Shown here: in pieces, positions 45,184 through 54,531 of the stretch
Layout: the number at the start of each line of letters is the position of its first letter
How positions within the stretch are numbered: the first letter of the stretch is position 1
Assembly: GCF_001898175.1 (NCBI RefSeq)
Contig: NZ_MKTH01000012.1
Location: 119,041-183,040 of the forward strand
DNA: 64,000 bases
Direction: 5' to 3'
Origin: Cellulomonas sp. 73-92
GTDB lineage: Bacteria; Actinomycetota; Actinomycetes; Actinomycetales; Cellulomonadaceae
The notes under the pieces: generated by a model
Databases searched by the model: none
What the model was told of the DNA's origin: nothing
What the model saw: the letters and a program-made list of their open reading frames with translations, nothing else
Position numbers and translations under genes: made by a program

Positions 45184-46392
45184 ATGGGCCGGCGGCTGGT
45201 GGTGGCGGCCGCGGCGGCGATCGCGCTGCTCGCGGGGTGCACGGGCCCGCCCGGCCCGGGGCCCACGAACGGGCCGACGGGCCCGGCGGCTTCGTCGGGC
45301 GTCCCCGCGACGGGGACTGCGACCCCGGGCCCGAGCCCGGCGTCGACCGGGACGATCCACGACGTGCCGACCGTCCACGTCACCTCGGTGAGCGACGTGG
45401 CGACCGGGCTCCCGGTGCCTTGGGGCATCGCGTTCCTGCCAGGGGGCCGGGCAGTCGTCACGCTGCGCGACGAGGCGCGGCTGGTGCTCGTCGGTCCGGA
45501 CGGGACGGTGACCCCGGTCGTCGGGCCGGGGGCCGACGAGATCCACGCGTCGACCAGGCCGGCGGGCGAGGGCGGGCTGCTCGGCGTCGCCGTGCTGCCG
45601 GGCGCCACCGCGGCCTCGGCGGACCTGGCGATCTACCAGACGACGGCTGACGACAACCGGATCCTGCGCGCGACCCTGTCGGGCTCGACGCTGGGGGCGA
45701 CCCGCGCGATCCTCACCGGCATCCCCAAGGGCTCGATCCACAACGGCGGTCGTCTCGCCGTCGGCCCCGACGGGCTGCTCTACGTCGGCACCGGCGAGAC
45801 GGGCGACCGGCCCCTCGCCCAGGACCCGGCCTCCCTCGGCGGCAAGGTGCTGCGGATCACGCCGGACGGCGCCCCCGCGCCGGACAACCCCGACCCGAGG
45901 TCGCCCGTGTGGAACACCGGCCACCGCAACGTGCAGGGGATCGCGTTCGCCCCGGACGGGCGCGTGTTCGCCAGCGAGTTCGGCCAGGACACGTGGGACG
46001 AGCTCAACGTGCTCGTCGGCGGCGGCAACTACGGCTGGCCGACCGTGGAGGGCACGGGCGGCGCGGGCCGCGGGTTCGTCGACCCGCTGGTGGTGTGGCC
46101 GACGGACGAGGCGTCGCCCTCCGGGATCGCGGTGACCGCCGACGCGGTGTACCTGGCCGCGCTGCGCGGCCAGCGGCTGTGGCGCGTCCCGCTGCACCCG
46201 CTCCCGCCGGGTGCCGCGCCGACGGACCCGGCTGGCGTGGGCGCCCCGCAGGTGGTGCTGGACGGGTACGGGCGGCTGCGCGCGGTCGTCGTCGCCCCGG
46301 ACGGCTCCCTGTGGGTGCTGACGAACAACACCGACGGGCGCGGCACCCCGCGTGCCGGCGACGACCGGATCCTGCGGGTCGCGCTGCGCTGA
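45184..46392 (+). CDS. PQQ-type sugar dehydrogenase lipoprotein
   Basis: A 402-aa lipoprotein with lipobox LLAGC (Cys20) and a Gly/Pro/Thr linker. The domain is a six-bladed propeller of the soluble glucose/aldose dehydrogenase family: [46 protein letters not shown] and [24 protein letters not shown]. The His and Asn/Arg residues that hold PQQ and calcium in this family are in place in NGGRL and GHRNVQG. It probably oxidises aldoses outside the membrane. No PQQ-synthesis gene is near, so the cofactor may come from outside. Confidence 0.83.
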   Translation: MGRRLVVAAAAAIALLAGCTGPPGPGPTNGPTGPAASSGVPATGTATPGPSPASTGTIHDVPTVHVTSVSDVATGLPVPWGIAFLPGGRAVVTLRDEARLVLVGPDGTVTPVVGPGADEIHASTRPAGEGGLLGVAVLPGATAASADLAIYQTTADDNRILRATLSGSTLGATRAILTGIPKGSIHNGGRLAVGPDGLLYVGTGETGDRPLAQDPASLGGKVLRITPDGAPAPDNPDPRSPVWNTGHRNVQGIAFAPDGRVFASEFGQDTWDELNVLVGGGNYGWPTVEGTGGAGRGFVDPLVVWPTDEASPSGIAVTADAVYLAALRGQRLWRVPLHPLPPGAAPTDPAGVGAPQVVLDGYGRLRAVVVAPDGSLWVLTNNTDGRGTPRAGDDRILRVALR

Positions 46393-46538
46393 GGCGGAAT
46401 TCATCCGGCGACTCGCCGTGCGACGCACGGGAAAGTCCTCCCGCCGAGGAGCACCTGCCTGCCAGGATGTCTGCCGCCGGGACGGTGGGGCCGCGGTCCC
46501 CGGCACCCTGCGGCCGGCCCCTGCGCTGAGGAGCCCAC

Positions 46539-47153
46539 GTGTCGTCGTACGACCCCTACACCAGCCCGGACCCCAACCAGCCGGCGCAGCCGTCCGGCCA
46601 GCCCGGCTACGGCCAGCCCGCGCCCGCGCCCTACGGCGACCCCTCGTCGTACGGCCAGCCGCCGGCCGCCCCGTACGGCGACCCCGCGTACGGCCAGCCG
46701 CCGGCCCAGCCCTACGGCCAGCAGCCGGCGTACGGCGCCCCCCAGTACTCGCAGTTCGGGACCCCGCAGTACGGCACCCCGCAGTACGGGGCGACCCCGT
46801 ACCCCGCGCCGGCCGCCCCGTACGGCTACTACGCGGAGAGCGACAAGTCGTTCGTCGTCACGTGGCTGCTCGCGTGGTTCCTCGGGAGCTTCGGGGTCGA
46901 CCGGTTCTACCTCGGCAAGATCGGCACCGGCGTCCTCAAGCTCGTCACCCTCGGCGGCTGCGGCGTGTGGTCGCTCATCGACCTGATCATGGTGCTGGTC
47001 GGCAGCACCAAGGACACCAACGGCCGCCCGCTGGCCGGGTACGAGCAGAACAAGCGGACCGCCTGGATCGTCACGGGCGCGCTGCTGGCGCTCAGCATCG
47101 TGTCCGGCGCGATCTCCGGCATCTTCTCCTCGATCGGGGCCAGCTACCGCTAG
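46539..47153 (+). CDS. TM2-domain protein with Pro/Gln/Tyr-rich N-terminus
   Basis: A 204-aa protein. Residues 1-100 are a low-complexity region with repeats such as YGQPPA and PYGDP, likely disordered. Residues about 103-165 are a TM2 domain: [34 protein letters not shown], with its two helices and the DRFYLG turn. A third membrane helix ([18 protein letters not shown]) ends the protein. TM2 proteins are widespread with no fixed function. GTG start after TGAGGAG. Confidence 0.8.
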   Translation: MSSYDPYTSPDPNQPAQPSGQPGYGQPAPAPYGDPSSYGQPPAAPYGDPAYGQPPAQPYGQQPAYGAPQYSQFGTPQYGTPQYGATPYPAPAAPYGYYAESDKSFVVTWLLAWFLGSFGVDRFYLGKIGTGVLKLVTLGGCGVWSLIDLIMVLVGSTKDTNGRPLAGYEQNKRTAWIVTGALLALSIVSGAISGIFSSIGASYR

Positions 47154-47184
47154 CAGGCGGGCAAGGCGTGGCGGGGGCCCCACC

Positions 47185-47190
47185 TAGGAT
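47185..47190 (+). promoter_or_regulatory. -10 box of metG (leaderless type)
   Basis: TAGGAT lies seven bases before the metG ATG. No ribosome site precedes the start, so transcription probably begins at the start codon. Confidence 0.6.
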
Positions 47191-47197
47191 TCGCACC

Positions 47198-48991
47198 ATG
47201 TCCCGCATCCTGTCGGCCGTCGCGTGGCCCTATGCGAACGGCCCCCGCCACATCGGTCACGTCGCCGGCTTCGGTGTCCCCTCGGACATCTTCAGCCGGT
47301 ACATGCGGATGGCGGGCCACCAGGTGCTCATGGTGTCCGGGACCGACGAGCACGGCACGCCGATCCTCGTCGAGGCGGAGAAGCAGGGCCTGACCCCGCA
47401 GCAGCTGGCGGACCGGTTCAACCGGGTCATCGTCGAGGACCTGACGTCGCTCGGGCTGAGCTACGACCTCTTCACCCGGACGACCACGCGCAACCACTAC
47501 GCCGTGGTGCAGGAGATGTTCCGCACCGTCCACCGCAACGGGTACATGCTCGAGCGGTCGACGCTGGGCGCGATCTCGCCGAGCACCGGGCGCACCCTGC
47601 CCGACCGCTACATCGAGGGCACGTGCCCCATCTGCGGCTACGACGGCGCCCGCGGCGACCAGTGCGACAACTGCGGCAACCAGCTGGACCCGGTCGACCT
47701 CATCAACCCGCGCAGCCGGATCAACGGCGAGACGCCGACCTTCGTCGAGAGCACCCACTTCTTCCTCGACCTGCCGGCGTTCGTCACGGCGCTGGGCGAC
47801 TGGCTGCGCACGCGCGTCGACTGGCGCCCGAACGTGCTGAAGTTCTCCCTCAACCTGCTCGACGACGTGCGCCCGCGCGCCATGACGCGCGACATCGACT
47901 GGGGCATCCCGGTGCCGCTGCCCGGCTGGGAGGACAACCCCAACAAGCGGCTCTACGTGTGGTTCGACGCGGTGATCGGCTACCTGTCGGCGTCCATCGA
48001 GTGGGCGCGGCGCACGGGCGACCCCGACGCCTGGCGCGCGTGGTGGAACGACGGCGAGGCCCTGAGCTACTACTTCATGGGCAAGGACAACATCACGTTC
48101 CACTCCCAGATCTGGCCGGCCGAGCTGCTCGGCTACGCCGGCAAGGGGGACCGGGGCGGCGCGCCGGGTGTCTTCGGCGACCTCGATCTGCCGACCGAGG
48201 TGGTCTCGAGCGAGTACCTCAACGTCGACGGGCAGCAGTTCTCCTCGTCGCGCGGCGTGGTCATCTACGTGCGCGACATGCTGTCCCGCTACCAGCCGGA
48301 CGCCCTGCGCTACTACCTGGCGGCCGCCGGCCCGGAGAGCCAGGACGTCGACTTCACGTGGGCGGAGTTCAAGCGCCGGACGAACGACGAGCTCGTCGCC
48401 GGCTGGGGCAACCTCGTCAACCGGGTGGCGACGATGGTGAACAAGAACTTCGGGGCGATCCCGGCCCCCGGCGCGCTGCAGCCGGTCGACACGGGCCTGC
48501 TCGCGGCGACCCGCGGCGGCTTCGACACGGTGGGCGCGCACCTGCGCGAGCACCGCAACCGGGCCGCCCTCACCGAGGCGATGCGCCTGGTCCAGGAGGC
48601 GAACCGGTACGTCTCGGACACCGAGCCGTGGAAGCTGAAGACCGACCCGGACCGGCTGGCCACCGTGCTGCACACCACCACGCAGGCGGTCCTCGACCTC
48701 AACACGCTGCTGTCGCCGTTCCTGCCGTTCTCGGCCCAGACCGTGCACGAGACGTTCGGCGGCACCGGCACGATCGCCCCCATGCCGCGCATCGACGAGG
48801 TCACCGACCTGGACGACGAGTCCCGGACCTACCCCGTGATCACCGGCGACTACCGGCTGGGCGAGACGCTGGCGCCCTGGGCGTCGCCGGCGGCGGTGCC
48901 GGGCACGCCGGTCGGCAAGCCGACGCCCGTGTTCACCAAGCTCGACGACTCGGTCGTCGAGGACGAGATCGCCCGCGCGCAGCAGGCGTGA
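47198..48991 (+). CDS. metG: Methionyl-tRNA synthetase
   Basis: A 597-aa class I synthetase. HIGH is exact at residues 18-21. The zinc knuckle is [18 protein letters not shown]. The KMSKS loop appears as [10 protein letters not shown], a variant seen in this clade of enzymes. The anticodon-binding helices include [12 protein letters not shown]. The protein ends after the core with no C-terminal tRNA-binding domain, which is usual for actinobacteria. The next gene tatD follows after 25 bases. Confidence 0.94.
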   Translation: MSRILSAVAWPYANGPRHIGHVAGFGVPSDIFSRYMRMAGHQVLMVSGTDEHGTPILVEAEKQGLTPQQLADRFNRVIVEDLTSLGLSYDLFTRTTTRNHYAVVQEMFRTVHRNGYMLERSTLGAISPSTGRTLPDRYIEGTCPICGYDGARGDQCDNCGNQLDPVDLINPRSRINGETPTFVESTHFFLDLPAFVTALGDWLRTRVDWRPNVLKFSLNLLDDVRPRAMTRDIDWGIPVPLPGWEDNPNKRLYVWFDAVIGYLSASIEWARRTGDPDAWRAWWNDGEALSYYFMGKDNITFHSQIWPAELLGYAGKGDRGGAPGVFGDLDLPTEVVSSEYLNVDGQQFSSSRGVVIYVRDMLSRYQPDALRYYLAAAGPESQDVDFTWAEFKRRTNDELVAGWGNLVNRVATMVNKNFGAIPAPGALQPVDTGLLAATRGGFDTVGAHLREHRNRAALTEAMRLVQEANRYVSDTEPWKLKTDPDRLATVLHTTTQAVLDLNTLLSPFLPFSAQTVHETFGGTGTIAPMPRIDEVTDLDDESRTYPVITGDYRLGETLAPWASPAAVPGTPVGKPTPVFTKLDDSVVEDEIARAQQA

Positions 48992-49016
48992 GCGCCTCGG
49001 CACGGCGAGGGCATTG

Positions 49017-50024
49017 ATGAGCCGTCACCGCGACCGGGGCTGGCCGGAGCCCCCCGAGCCGCTCCCGGTGCCGACGGTGGACAACCACACCCACCTGGAG
49101 TCGGTGCTCGAGGTCACCTACCCGTTCCCGCCGGCCCCTGCCACCCCCGACTCCGGTGTACCCCGGACCGCTGACCACGGTCCGGACGTCACCGGAGTCA
49201 CCGGGGGTGGGGCCCGGGTGGCGGAAGGGGGTGCCGGGCTCGTCGGGCACCTCGCTGCTGCCGCCGCCGTCGGGGTGACGCGGATGGTGCAGGTCGGGTG
49301 CGACCTGGAGTCGGCCGCGTGGACGGACGCGGCCGTGCGCGAGCACGACCAGCTGCTCGGCGCCGTCGCGATCCACCCCAACGAGGCCGTGCTGCACGCC
49401 GGGGTGCGGGAGGTCGCCCCCGACGGCCTCGAGCCGGACCCGCGGCCGCGGCACGAGGTGCCGCTCGACGAGGCGGTCGCCCTGGTCGCGGGGCTGGCGC
49501 GCGGCAACGCGCGGATCCGCGCGATCGGCGAGACCGGCCTCGACCTCTTCCGTGCCGGCCCGCGCGGCCGGGCGGTGCAGCGCGAGGCGTTCCGTGCGCA
49601 CGTCGCGCTCGCGAAGGAGCTCGGCCTGGCGCTGCAGATCCACGACCGGGACGCGCACGACGAGGTCGTCGAGGTCCTGGAGGCGGACGGCGCTCCCGAG
49701 CGCACGGTGTTCCACTGCTTCTCCGGCGACGCCGCGCTCGCCCGCACCGCCGTGGCCCACGGCTGGTTCTGCTCCTTCGCCGGCCCCGTGTCGTTCCCGG
49801 CGAACGAGGGGCTGCGCGCGGCCCTGCGCGAGGTCCCGCCGAGCCTGCTGCTGGTGGAGACCGACGCGCCCTACCTCACCGTGCACCCCCACCGCGGCCG
49901 GCCCAACGCGCCGTACCTGCTGCCCGGCGCCGTGCGGATGATCGCCCAGACGCAGGGCCGCGACCTCGCCGACGTGTGCGAACGCCTCGCCGCCACCGCG
50001 CAGGAGGTGTATGGACCCTGGTGA
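49017..50024 (+). CDS. tatD: TatD-family metal-dependent DNase
   Basis: A 335-aa TIM-barrel hydrolase. Metal ligands are in PTVDNHTHLES, the catalytic AIGETGLDLFR, QIHDRDAHDEV, VFHCFSGDA and VETDAPYLTV. Family proteins are about 260-300 aa; the extra length is an insertion of about 35 residues after strand 1 (PATPDSGVPRTADHG onward), encoded by a large DNA palindrome. ATG at 49017; a TTG one codon before also reads in frame. Lies in the conserved metG-tatD-rpf-ksgA order. Confidence 0.9.
   Translation: MSRHRDRGWPEPPEPLPVPTVDNHTHLESVLEVTYPFPPAPATPDSGVPRTADHGPDVTGVTGGGARVAEGGAGLVGHLAAAAAVGVTRMVQVGCDLESAAWTDAAVREHDQLLGAVAIHPNEAVLHAGVREVAPDGLEPDPRPRHEVPLDEAVALVAGLARGNARIRAIGETGLDLFRAGPRGRAVQREAFRAHVALAKELGLALQIHDRDAHDEVVEVLEADGAPERTVFHCFSGDAALARTAVAHGWFCSFAGPVSFPANEGLRAALREVPPSLLLVETDAPYLTVHPHRGRPNAPYLLPGAVRMIAQTQGRDLADVCERLAATAQEVYGPW
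49149..49199. repeat. Large palindrome inside tatD
   Basis: Outer arms GACTCCGGTG and CACCGGAGTC and inner arms CCGGACCG and CGGTCCGG pair around a 7-base loop, with one 4-base internal mismatch. The flanks CCACCCCC and GGGGGTGG extend the pairing. It stays in frame and encodes the extra residues of this TatD. It looks like a small palindromic repeat inserted in a coding gene. Confidence 0.6.
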
Positions 50025-50039
50025 CGGGTTTCACAGTTG

Positions 50040-50056
50040 GTCACGGATCCATTACG
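50040..50056 (+). promoter_or_regulatory. MtrA-like direct repeat before the first Rpf-type gene
   Basis: GTCACG, five bases, ATTACG, spaced 11 bp. Further TGACG and TCACA elements at 50022 and 50031 continue the same helical spacing upstream. The motif with following GTC recurs before the second Rpf-type gene at 51408. MtrA is known to control rpf genes in actinobacteria. Confidence 0.5.
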
Positions 50057-50186
50057 GTCGGTCCTGGTGTGCGTGCCGGCGCGGGTCGAGGGGGACCGTT
50101 CGCCTGCCGATGACACCGGGAAGGCCGTCCAGGTGGGGCGACTCGCGCGCCACCACCGGGACGGGACCGCCGACGGAAGGACCAGC

Positions 50187-51377
50187 GTGACGCAGGCCGT
50201 GCCCCCTCGCGCGCAGCGGCGCGCGGTCGGACGGCTCGCGCGGGTCACGGCCCAGGCGCTGGTGCTGGCGCTGGTCGCGGCGTCGACCACCGCGTTCGCG
50301 GTGCTCCACAAGCGCGTCGAGGTCGACGTGGACGGCACCACCGTGCAGGTCGACGCGTTCGGCCGCACCGTGGCGGACGTGCTCGCGGCGGCCCACGTCA
50401 GCGTCGGTCCCGACGACGTCGTCGCGCCCGAGCAGGCATCCCCGATCGCCGCAGGCGGGCTTGTCGTCGTGCGCCACAGCCGAGAGCTGACCCTGGACAT
50501 CGACGGCCAGCAGCAGCAGATCTGGACCACCGCCCTGACCGTCGGCGAGGCCGTGGAGGGGCTCGGGCTGCGCGACAACGTGCGCTTGTCGGCCTCCCGC
50601 TCCGAGCGGCTGGACGCCCGGGTGCTGCGGGTCTCCACGCAGAAGACCATCCACCTCGCGGTCGACGGCCAGGTGATCGACGGGGTGACGAGCGCCGCCA
50701 CGGTCCGCGACGCGCTCCGGGACATCGGCCTCGTGCTCGACGAGGGCGACCAGGTGTCCGTGCCGCTCGACGCGGCGGCCGTCGACGGGCTCGTCGTCAT
50801 GGTGACGCGGGCCGCGACGAGCGGGCAGAAGGTCACCGAGGCGGTGCCGTTCGACACGCAGCAGATCGACGACCCGACGCTCGTCTCCGGCACGACGAAG
50901 GTGAAGGTCGCCGGCCGGGCGGGCGTGCGGACGACGACGTACGACGTGCAGGTGGTCGGGGGCGTCGTCGTCTCCCGCACGCAGCTGAGCAGCGTGCTCA
51001 CCTCGCCGCCCGTGACGCAGGTGGTGCTCCTCGGCACCAAGCCCCTGCCGAACCCCGCGCTCGTCGCCGTCGCACCGGGCACCGCGCAGGCGCTCGGCAA
51101 GGACATGGCCGCGGCGCGGGGCTGGGGTGACAACGAGTTCGCCTGCCTGCTGCAGCTGTGGAACGAGGAGAGCGGCTGGCGCGTCAACGCGCAGAACGTC
51201 TACTCCGGCGCCTACGGGATCCCGCAGGCCCTCCCGGGCTCGAAGATGGCCTCGGTCGGGGCCGACTGGCAGACCAACCCCGCGACCCAGATCACGTGGG
51301 GCCTGAACTACATCGCAGGCCGGTACGGCACCCCGTGCGGGGCCTACAACCACAAGTCGTCGGCCGGCTGGTACTGA
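50187..51377 (+). CDS. RpfB-like cell-wall protein with transglycosylase-like C-terminus
   Basis: A 396-aa exported protein. A basic N-terminus and one hydrophobic helix (VTAQALVLALVAASTTAFAVL) precede three DUF348 repeats (VDVDGTTVQVDAFGRTVADVL, then about residues 95-150 and 155-205). A G5 domain follows (VPFDTQQIDDPTLVSGTTK...). The last 95 residues are not the Rpf domain but a lysozyme-like transglycosylase domain (FACLLQLWNEESGW...YSGAYGIPQALPG), with Glu in NEESGW as likely catalytic residue. GTG start after GGAAGGA. Probably attacks peptidoglycan during regrowth. Confidence 0.82.
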   Translation: MTQAVPPRAQRRAVGRLARVTAQALVLALVAASTTAFAVLHKRVEVDVDGTTVQVDAFGRTVADVLAAAHVSVGPDDVVAPEQASPIAAGGLVVVRHSRELTLDIDGQQQQIWTTALTVGEAVEGLGLRDNVRLSASRSERLDARVLRVSTQKTIHLAVDGQVIDGVTSAATVRDALRDIGLVLDEGDQVSVPLDAAAVDGLVVMVTRAATSGQKVTEAVPFDTQQIDDPTLVSGTTKVKVAGRAGVRTTTYDVQVVGGVVVSRTQLSSVLTSPPVTQVVLLGTKPLPNPALVAVAPGTAQALGKDMAAARGWGDNEFACLLQLWNEESGWRVNAQNVYSGAYGIPQALPGSKMASVGADWQTNPATQITWGLNYIAGRYGTPCGAYNHKSSAGWY

Positions 51378-51407
51378 CCCGGCACACCGCCGCCGTTTGG
51401 TGATCCT

Positions 51408-51424
51408 GTCACGCTTCGGTTACG
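51408..51424 (+). promoter_or_regulatory. MtrA-like direct repeat before rpf
   Basis: GTCACG, five bases, GTTACG, spaced 11 bp, followed by GTC, as before the neighbouring gene at 50187. The remaining leader up to 51656 (about 230 bases) is GC-rich and can form several hairpins, but I recognise no riboswitch in it. Confidence 0.55.
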
Positions 51425-51656
51425 GTCCACTGTCGCGCCTGCGTCACGGAACCATCTCGGTCCGTGCCGGAGGGGTGGCCGACGAGCCCCACCGGGCCTC
51501 GTCGTGACGGCCGGATCGTAGGTCCGGGACCGGCGTTGGCCCCCCTCCGGGCCTGCCGCCGCGCGTGGCCCCGGCCGTGCCGCGGCACCGCCGGGTGCCC
51601 CTCGCGGGGCACGGTTCCCGCACTGCGTGCCCGGGCACTGCGGCGGCTGGAGCCCC

Positions 51657-52841
51657 ATGCGTTTCGCCCACCTGTTCGGTTCCCCCCAGCACACCTCCGA
51701 CGACGGTTCGGCCGCGGCTCACGCGGCGGACCCGGGGAACCGACGGTGGCGTCGGGTGCTTCCCATCACGGCCGGCGCGGTCGCGCTGGTCCTCGTAGGC
51801 GGCGGTGCCGCCTACGCCGCGGCCCACAAGACCGTCACGCTCGACGTGGACGGCAGGACGACGACGGTCTCGACCTTCGCCGGCTCGGTGGACGGCCTGC
51901 TGGCCGCCCAGCACGTGACGGTCGCCGACCGCGACGCGGTGTCGCCGACCGGGGCGCTGCAGGACGGTGCACAGGTCGTCGTCCGCCACGCCCACGAGCT
52001 CACCGTGCAGCACGACGGCACCCGGGAGCAGGTGTGGACCACCGCGCTGACGGTGGACGAGGCGCTGGCCGACCTGGAGACCCGCGACGGTGCCCACCCG
52101 TCGCTCGTCGTCTCGCGCTCCGGCGACCGCGCCCAGCTCGACCTCGAGCTGGCCGTCAGCGGCCCCGTCGACGTCATCGCCGACGGCACCACGCGTACCG
52201 TGCCGGACGGGGCGACAGACGTCGCCTCGGCCCTTGCGCAGCTCGGCATCACGCTGCAGCCGCTCGACGCGGTGTCGGTGACGCGGACCGACGCCGGGCG
52301 CGTGCAGGTCGTCGTGCAGCGCGTCGTCGAGCAGGACGTGACGACGACGAGCGCCGTGCCCTTCGGCACGCAGACCGTGCAGGACGCCACCGCGTACCGG
52401 GGCACGTCGACCGTGCGCCAGGCCGGCACGAACGGCGTGCGCACGGTGGTCGACCACGTCACCACCGTGGACGGCGTCCAGACCGCGCGCGTCAACGTCT
52501 CCGACTCCGTCACCACGGCGCCCGTGGACCGGGTCGTGGCGGTGGGCACCAGGGCCAGGCCCGTCACGGCGTCGCCCGTGCCTGCGGCCTCCGGCAGCGC
52601 CGCGTCGCTCAACTGGCCCGCCCTCGCGCGGTGCGAGTCCGGTGGCCGGGTCGACGCGGTGTCGGCGAACGGCCTGTACTACGGGCTCTACCAGTTCTCC
52701 CTCGGGACGTGGCGAGCGGTGGGCGGCTCCGGGCTGCCGTCGCAGGCCTCCGCGGCCGAGCAGACGGCCCGCGCCCAGGCGTTGTTCACGCGCTCGGGCG
52801 CCGGCCAGTGGCCGGTCTGCGGCAAGTACCTGTTCAGCTGA
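51657..52841 (+). CDS. rpfB: Resuscitation-promoting factor (RpfB-type)
   Basis: A 394-aa exported protein. After the N-terminal membrane helix (ITAGAVALVLVGGGAAYAAA) come DUF348 repeats (TVTLDVDGRTTTVSTFAGSV..., TVQHDGTREQ region and a third, more divergent), a G5 domain (VPFGTQTVQDATAYRGTS) and the Rpf domain, LNWPALARCESGG..., with catalytic Glu in ARCESGG, YGLYQFSLGTWRAVGG, and closing disulfide Cys in PVCGKYLF. It cuts peptidoglycan and wakes dormant cells. ATG at 51657 behind GGAG; a GTG ten codons earlier is possible. Confidence 0.9.
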   Translation: MRFAHLFGSPQHTSDDGSAAAHAADPGNRRWRRVLPITAGAVALVLVGGGAAYAAAHKTVTLDVDGRTTTVSTFAGSVDGLLAAQHVTVADRDAVSPTGALQDGAQVVVRHAHELTVQHDGTREQVWTTALTVDEALADLETRDGAHPSLVVSRSGDRAQLDLELAVSGPVDVIADGTTRTVPDGATDVASALAQLGITLQPLDAVSVTRTDAGRVQVVVQRVVEQDVTTTSAVPFGTQTVQDATAYRGTSTVRQAGTNGVRTVVDHVTTVDGVQTARVNVSDSVTTAPVDRVVAVGTRARPVTASPVPAASGSAASLNWPALARCESGGRVDAVSANGLYYGLYQFSLGTWRAVGGSGLPSQASAAEQTARAQALFTRSGAGQWPVCGKYLFS

Positions 52842-52850
52842 TCGGGTGCC

Positions 52851-52882
52851 TGAGGCGCCGGCGGAGCACCGCCGGCGCCTCA
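52851..52882. terminator. Strong bidirectional terminator
   Basis: TGAGGCGCCGGCGG and its exact reverse complement form a 14-bp stem with loop AGCA, 9 bases after rpf and 9 bases before the end of the convergent cytochrome cassette. Confidence 0.88.
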
Positions 52883-52891
52883 CGCGTGCCC

Positions 52892-53866
52892 TCAGGCGCG
52901 CCGGCGGGGGTGGTCCCGGTACCAGTCGCGCCAGATGAGGTGGTGGACGGGGATCCACCGCGGGATCGACCGCAGGCCGGGGATGAACGGCACCAGCACG
53001 AGGAGCAGCGTCAGCAGCATCATGAGGCCCCACACCAGGGCGTCCGCGTTGTCCGAGGTGGAGAACGGCGGGATCTGGTACCAGAACGTGTACAGCCACA
53101 TCCACGGCTGGCCGGGGTAGTTGCCGGTCTCGTTCATCATGCCCCACTGGTCACCGCCGAGGTGGCGCGCCCGCGCCTGGTCCTCGAGGTAGGAGCCGTC
53201 GGAGAGCAGCAGCAGCGGACGGGTCTGGTCCGAGGCGTAGAACGTGGTCGACGACGACAGCGCGCCCTCCAGGCCGCCGCTGCCGGCGAGCGTGAGGAAC
53301 GCCTCGGACATCGTCGGCACGGGGCCGTAGTCGCCCGTGGCGACCTGCTTCGGATCGCCGTCCGGCGCCTTGGACAGGGCGTCGGAGTATGCCGAGGCCC
53401 ACGTCGTCTGCTGGTCGGCCGACGCCGCGGTCCAGGTGGCCAGGGCGGCGGTGAGGTCCGGGTTGCCGGTGACGTGCGAGAGCGGCGTGACGACGAGGTC
53501 CTGCGCCGAGTCGACGGGGATCCGCACGCCGCCCCACTTCTGGAGCGGGAGCGGGCCGAGCATCTGGCCGTCGGCCGCCGTGTTGTAGGGCGGGCCGTAC
53601 CCGGCGCTCGTCGTGGTCCCGGCGAGCTCGCCGGCCGCGGTCGCGACGACGTCGTTGGGCGCGGCGGCGGCCCAGTCGCTCATGGTCATCGCCTTCTCGT
53701 CGGGCGACGAGAAGGCGGCGGCGAGGATCACGGTGAGGATCGTCACCACGACGAGCGCGACGACGAACTCCTTGACCAGGTCGTACGGGCGGGTGGGGAA
53801 GCCGTGCGAGTCGGGGGTGCCGGAGGACCGGCGCCGCACAGGCCGCGCGGCGGTGGTGGCGGTCAC
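52892..53866 (-). CDS. Cytochrome b C-terminal-like subunit with large external domain
   Basis: A 324-aa membrane protein. One helix (about residues 31-52) is followed by an extracytoplasmic domain of about 190 residues and then a C-terminal hairpin of two helices (WMWLYTFWYQIPPF and VWGLMMLLTLLLVLVPFIPGL). The order helix, PWMW, Pro-rich turn, helix resembles cytochrome b subunit IV, where PEWY forms the quinol site; here the acidic residue is gone (PGQPWMWLY). The external domain is Ala/Thr/Asp-rich and unrecognised. GTGA overlap with the upstream cytochrome b gene shows they are made together. Function unknown; a structural partner of the haem subunit is likely. Confidence 0.62.
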   Translation of the reverse strand: MTATTAARPVRRRSSGTPDSHGFPTRPYDLVKEFVVALVVVTILTVILAAAFSSPDEKAMTMSDWAAAAPNDVVATAAGELAGTTTSAGYGPPYNTAADGQMLGPLPLQKWGGVRIPVDSAQDLVVTPLSHVTGNPDLTAALATWTAASADQQTTWASAYSDALSKAPDGDPKQVATGDYGPVPTMSEAFLTLAGSGGLEGALSSSTTFYASDQTRPLLLLSDGSYLEDQARARHLGGDQWGMMNETGNYPGQPWMWLYTFWYQIPPFSTSDNADALVWGLMMLLTLLLVLVPFIPGLRSIPRWIPVHHLIWRDWYRDHPRRRA

Positions 53867-54531
53867 AGGGCACCCGCCTCCTGGAGGTCGACGTCGTCGG
53901 GCCCCTCGGCGTCGATCGGCGGCACGATCCCGTGCCGCCGCACCAGGACGAGGTGCAGGCCGACGATGGCCCCGAGCACCAGCGGCAGCAGCGTGATGTG
54001 CCACATGAGCATCTGGCCCGGGTTGAGCACGTTGAAGTAGGCGCCGACGCCGACGGCGTTGAGCCCGTCCTTCGCCTGCGTGCTGATCCACTGGGAGTCG
54101 AAGTTCGACTGCGACAGGTACCCGGTGAACGCCGTGCCGATCGAGCCGAGGAAGGCCACGACGCCGGTCATCCAGGTGAGCGCGCGGTTGCCCCGCCACG
54201 CGGCCATCCAGAACTTCCCCCAGAGGTGGATGACCATGAAGGCGAAGAACAGCTCCACGCTCCACAGGTGCAGCGAGTTGACGAAGTGCCCGGTGCGCGA
54301 CACGTGCCACCAGGCCACGCCGCCGACGGCAAGCAGCACACCGGTGGCGACGACGACGAGGAGCGCCGCGACGGTGAGGATGCCGAACACGTAGATCCAC
54401 GACGACATGTAGGCCGGCTGCCGGTCGGGCAGCGCCTGCCCCGGCGGGACGATGCGCGTGATGCGGTCGCGGGTGCGGACGGTCCAGCTGCCCGCGGGGG
54501 TGGGCTCCCCGCCTGCGCTCGCGGCGGTCAC
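53863..54531 (-). CDS. Di-haem cytochrome b N-terminal subunit (b6-like)
   Basis: A 222-aa protein with four membrane helices. The haem ligands are His88 and His102 in HLWSVELFFAFMVIH (H-X13-H) and His178 and His193 in HITLLPLVLGAIVGLH (H-X14-H); the latter spacing is that of b6-type proteins. RGNRALTWMTGVVAF and LSQSNFDSQWIS lie between. It should carry two b haems and take electrons from menaquinol. It is the middle gene of a three-gene cassette with four-base overlaps on both sides. No Rieske protein, cytochrome c or oxidase gene is near, so this is not the main bc complex operon. Confidence 0.83.
   Translation of the reverse strand: MTAASAGGEPTPAGSWTVRTRDRITRIVPPGQALPDRQPAYMSSWIYVFGILTVAALLVVVATGVLLAVGGVAWWHVSRTGHFVNSLHLWSVELFFAFMVIHLWGKFWMAAWRGNRALTWMTGVVAFLGSIGTAFTGYLSQSNFDSQWISTQAKDGLNAVGVGAYFNVLNPGQMLMWHITLLPLVLGAIVGLHLVLVRRHGIVPPIDAEGPDDVDLQEAGAL

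Noticed and set aside
45129..45608. N-terminal extension of the nicotinamidase by about 160 residues
   Set aside because: The extension is antisense to the PQQ-type gene and lacks any domain; the ATG at 45128 starts the conserved triad domain correctly.
50025..50186. c-di-AMP (ydaO-type) riboswitch before the first Rpf-type gene
   Set aside because: Such riboswitches are common before actinobacterial rpf genes, but I find neither the conserved GGGGTGAAT-like nor the CAGCTnACC-like core here or at 51378-51656.
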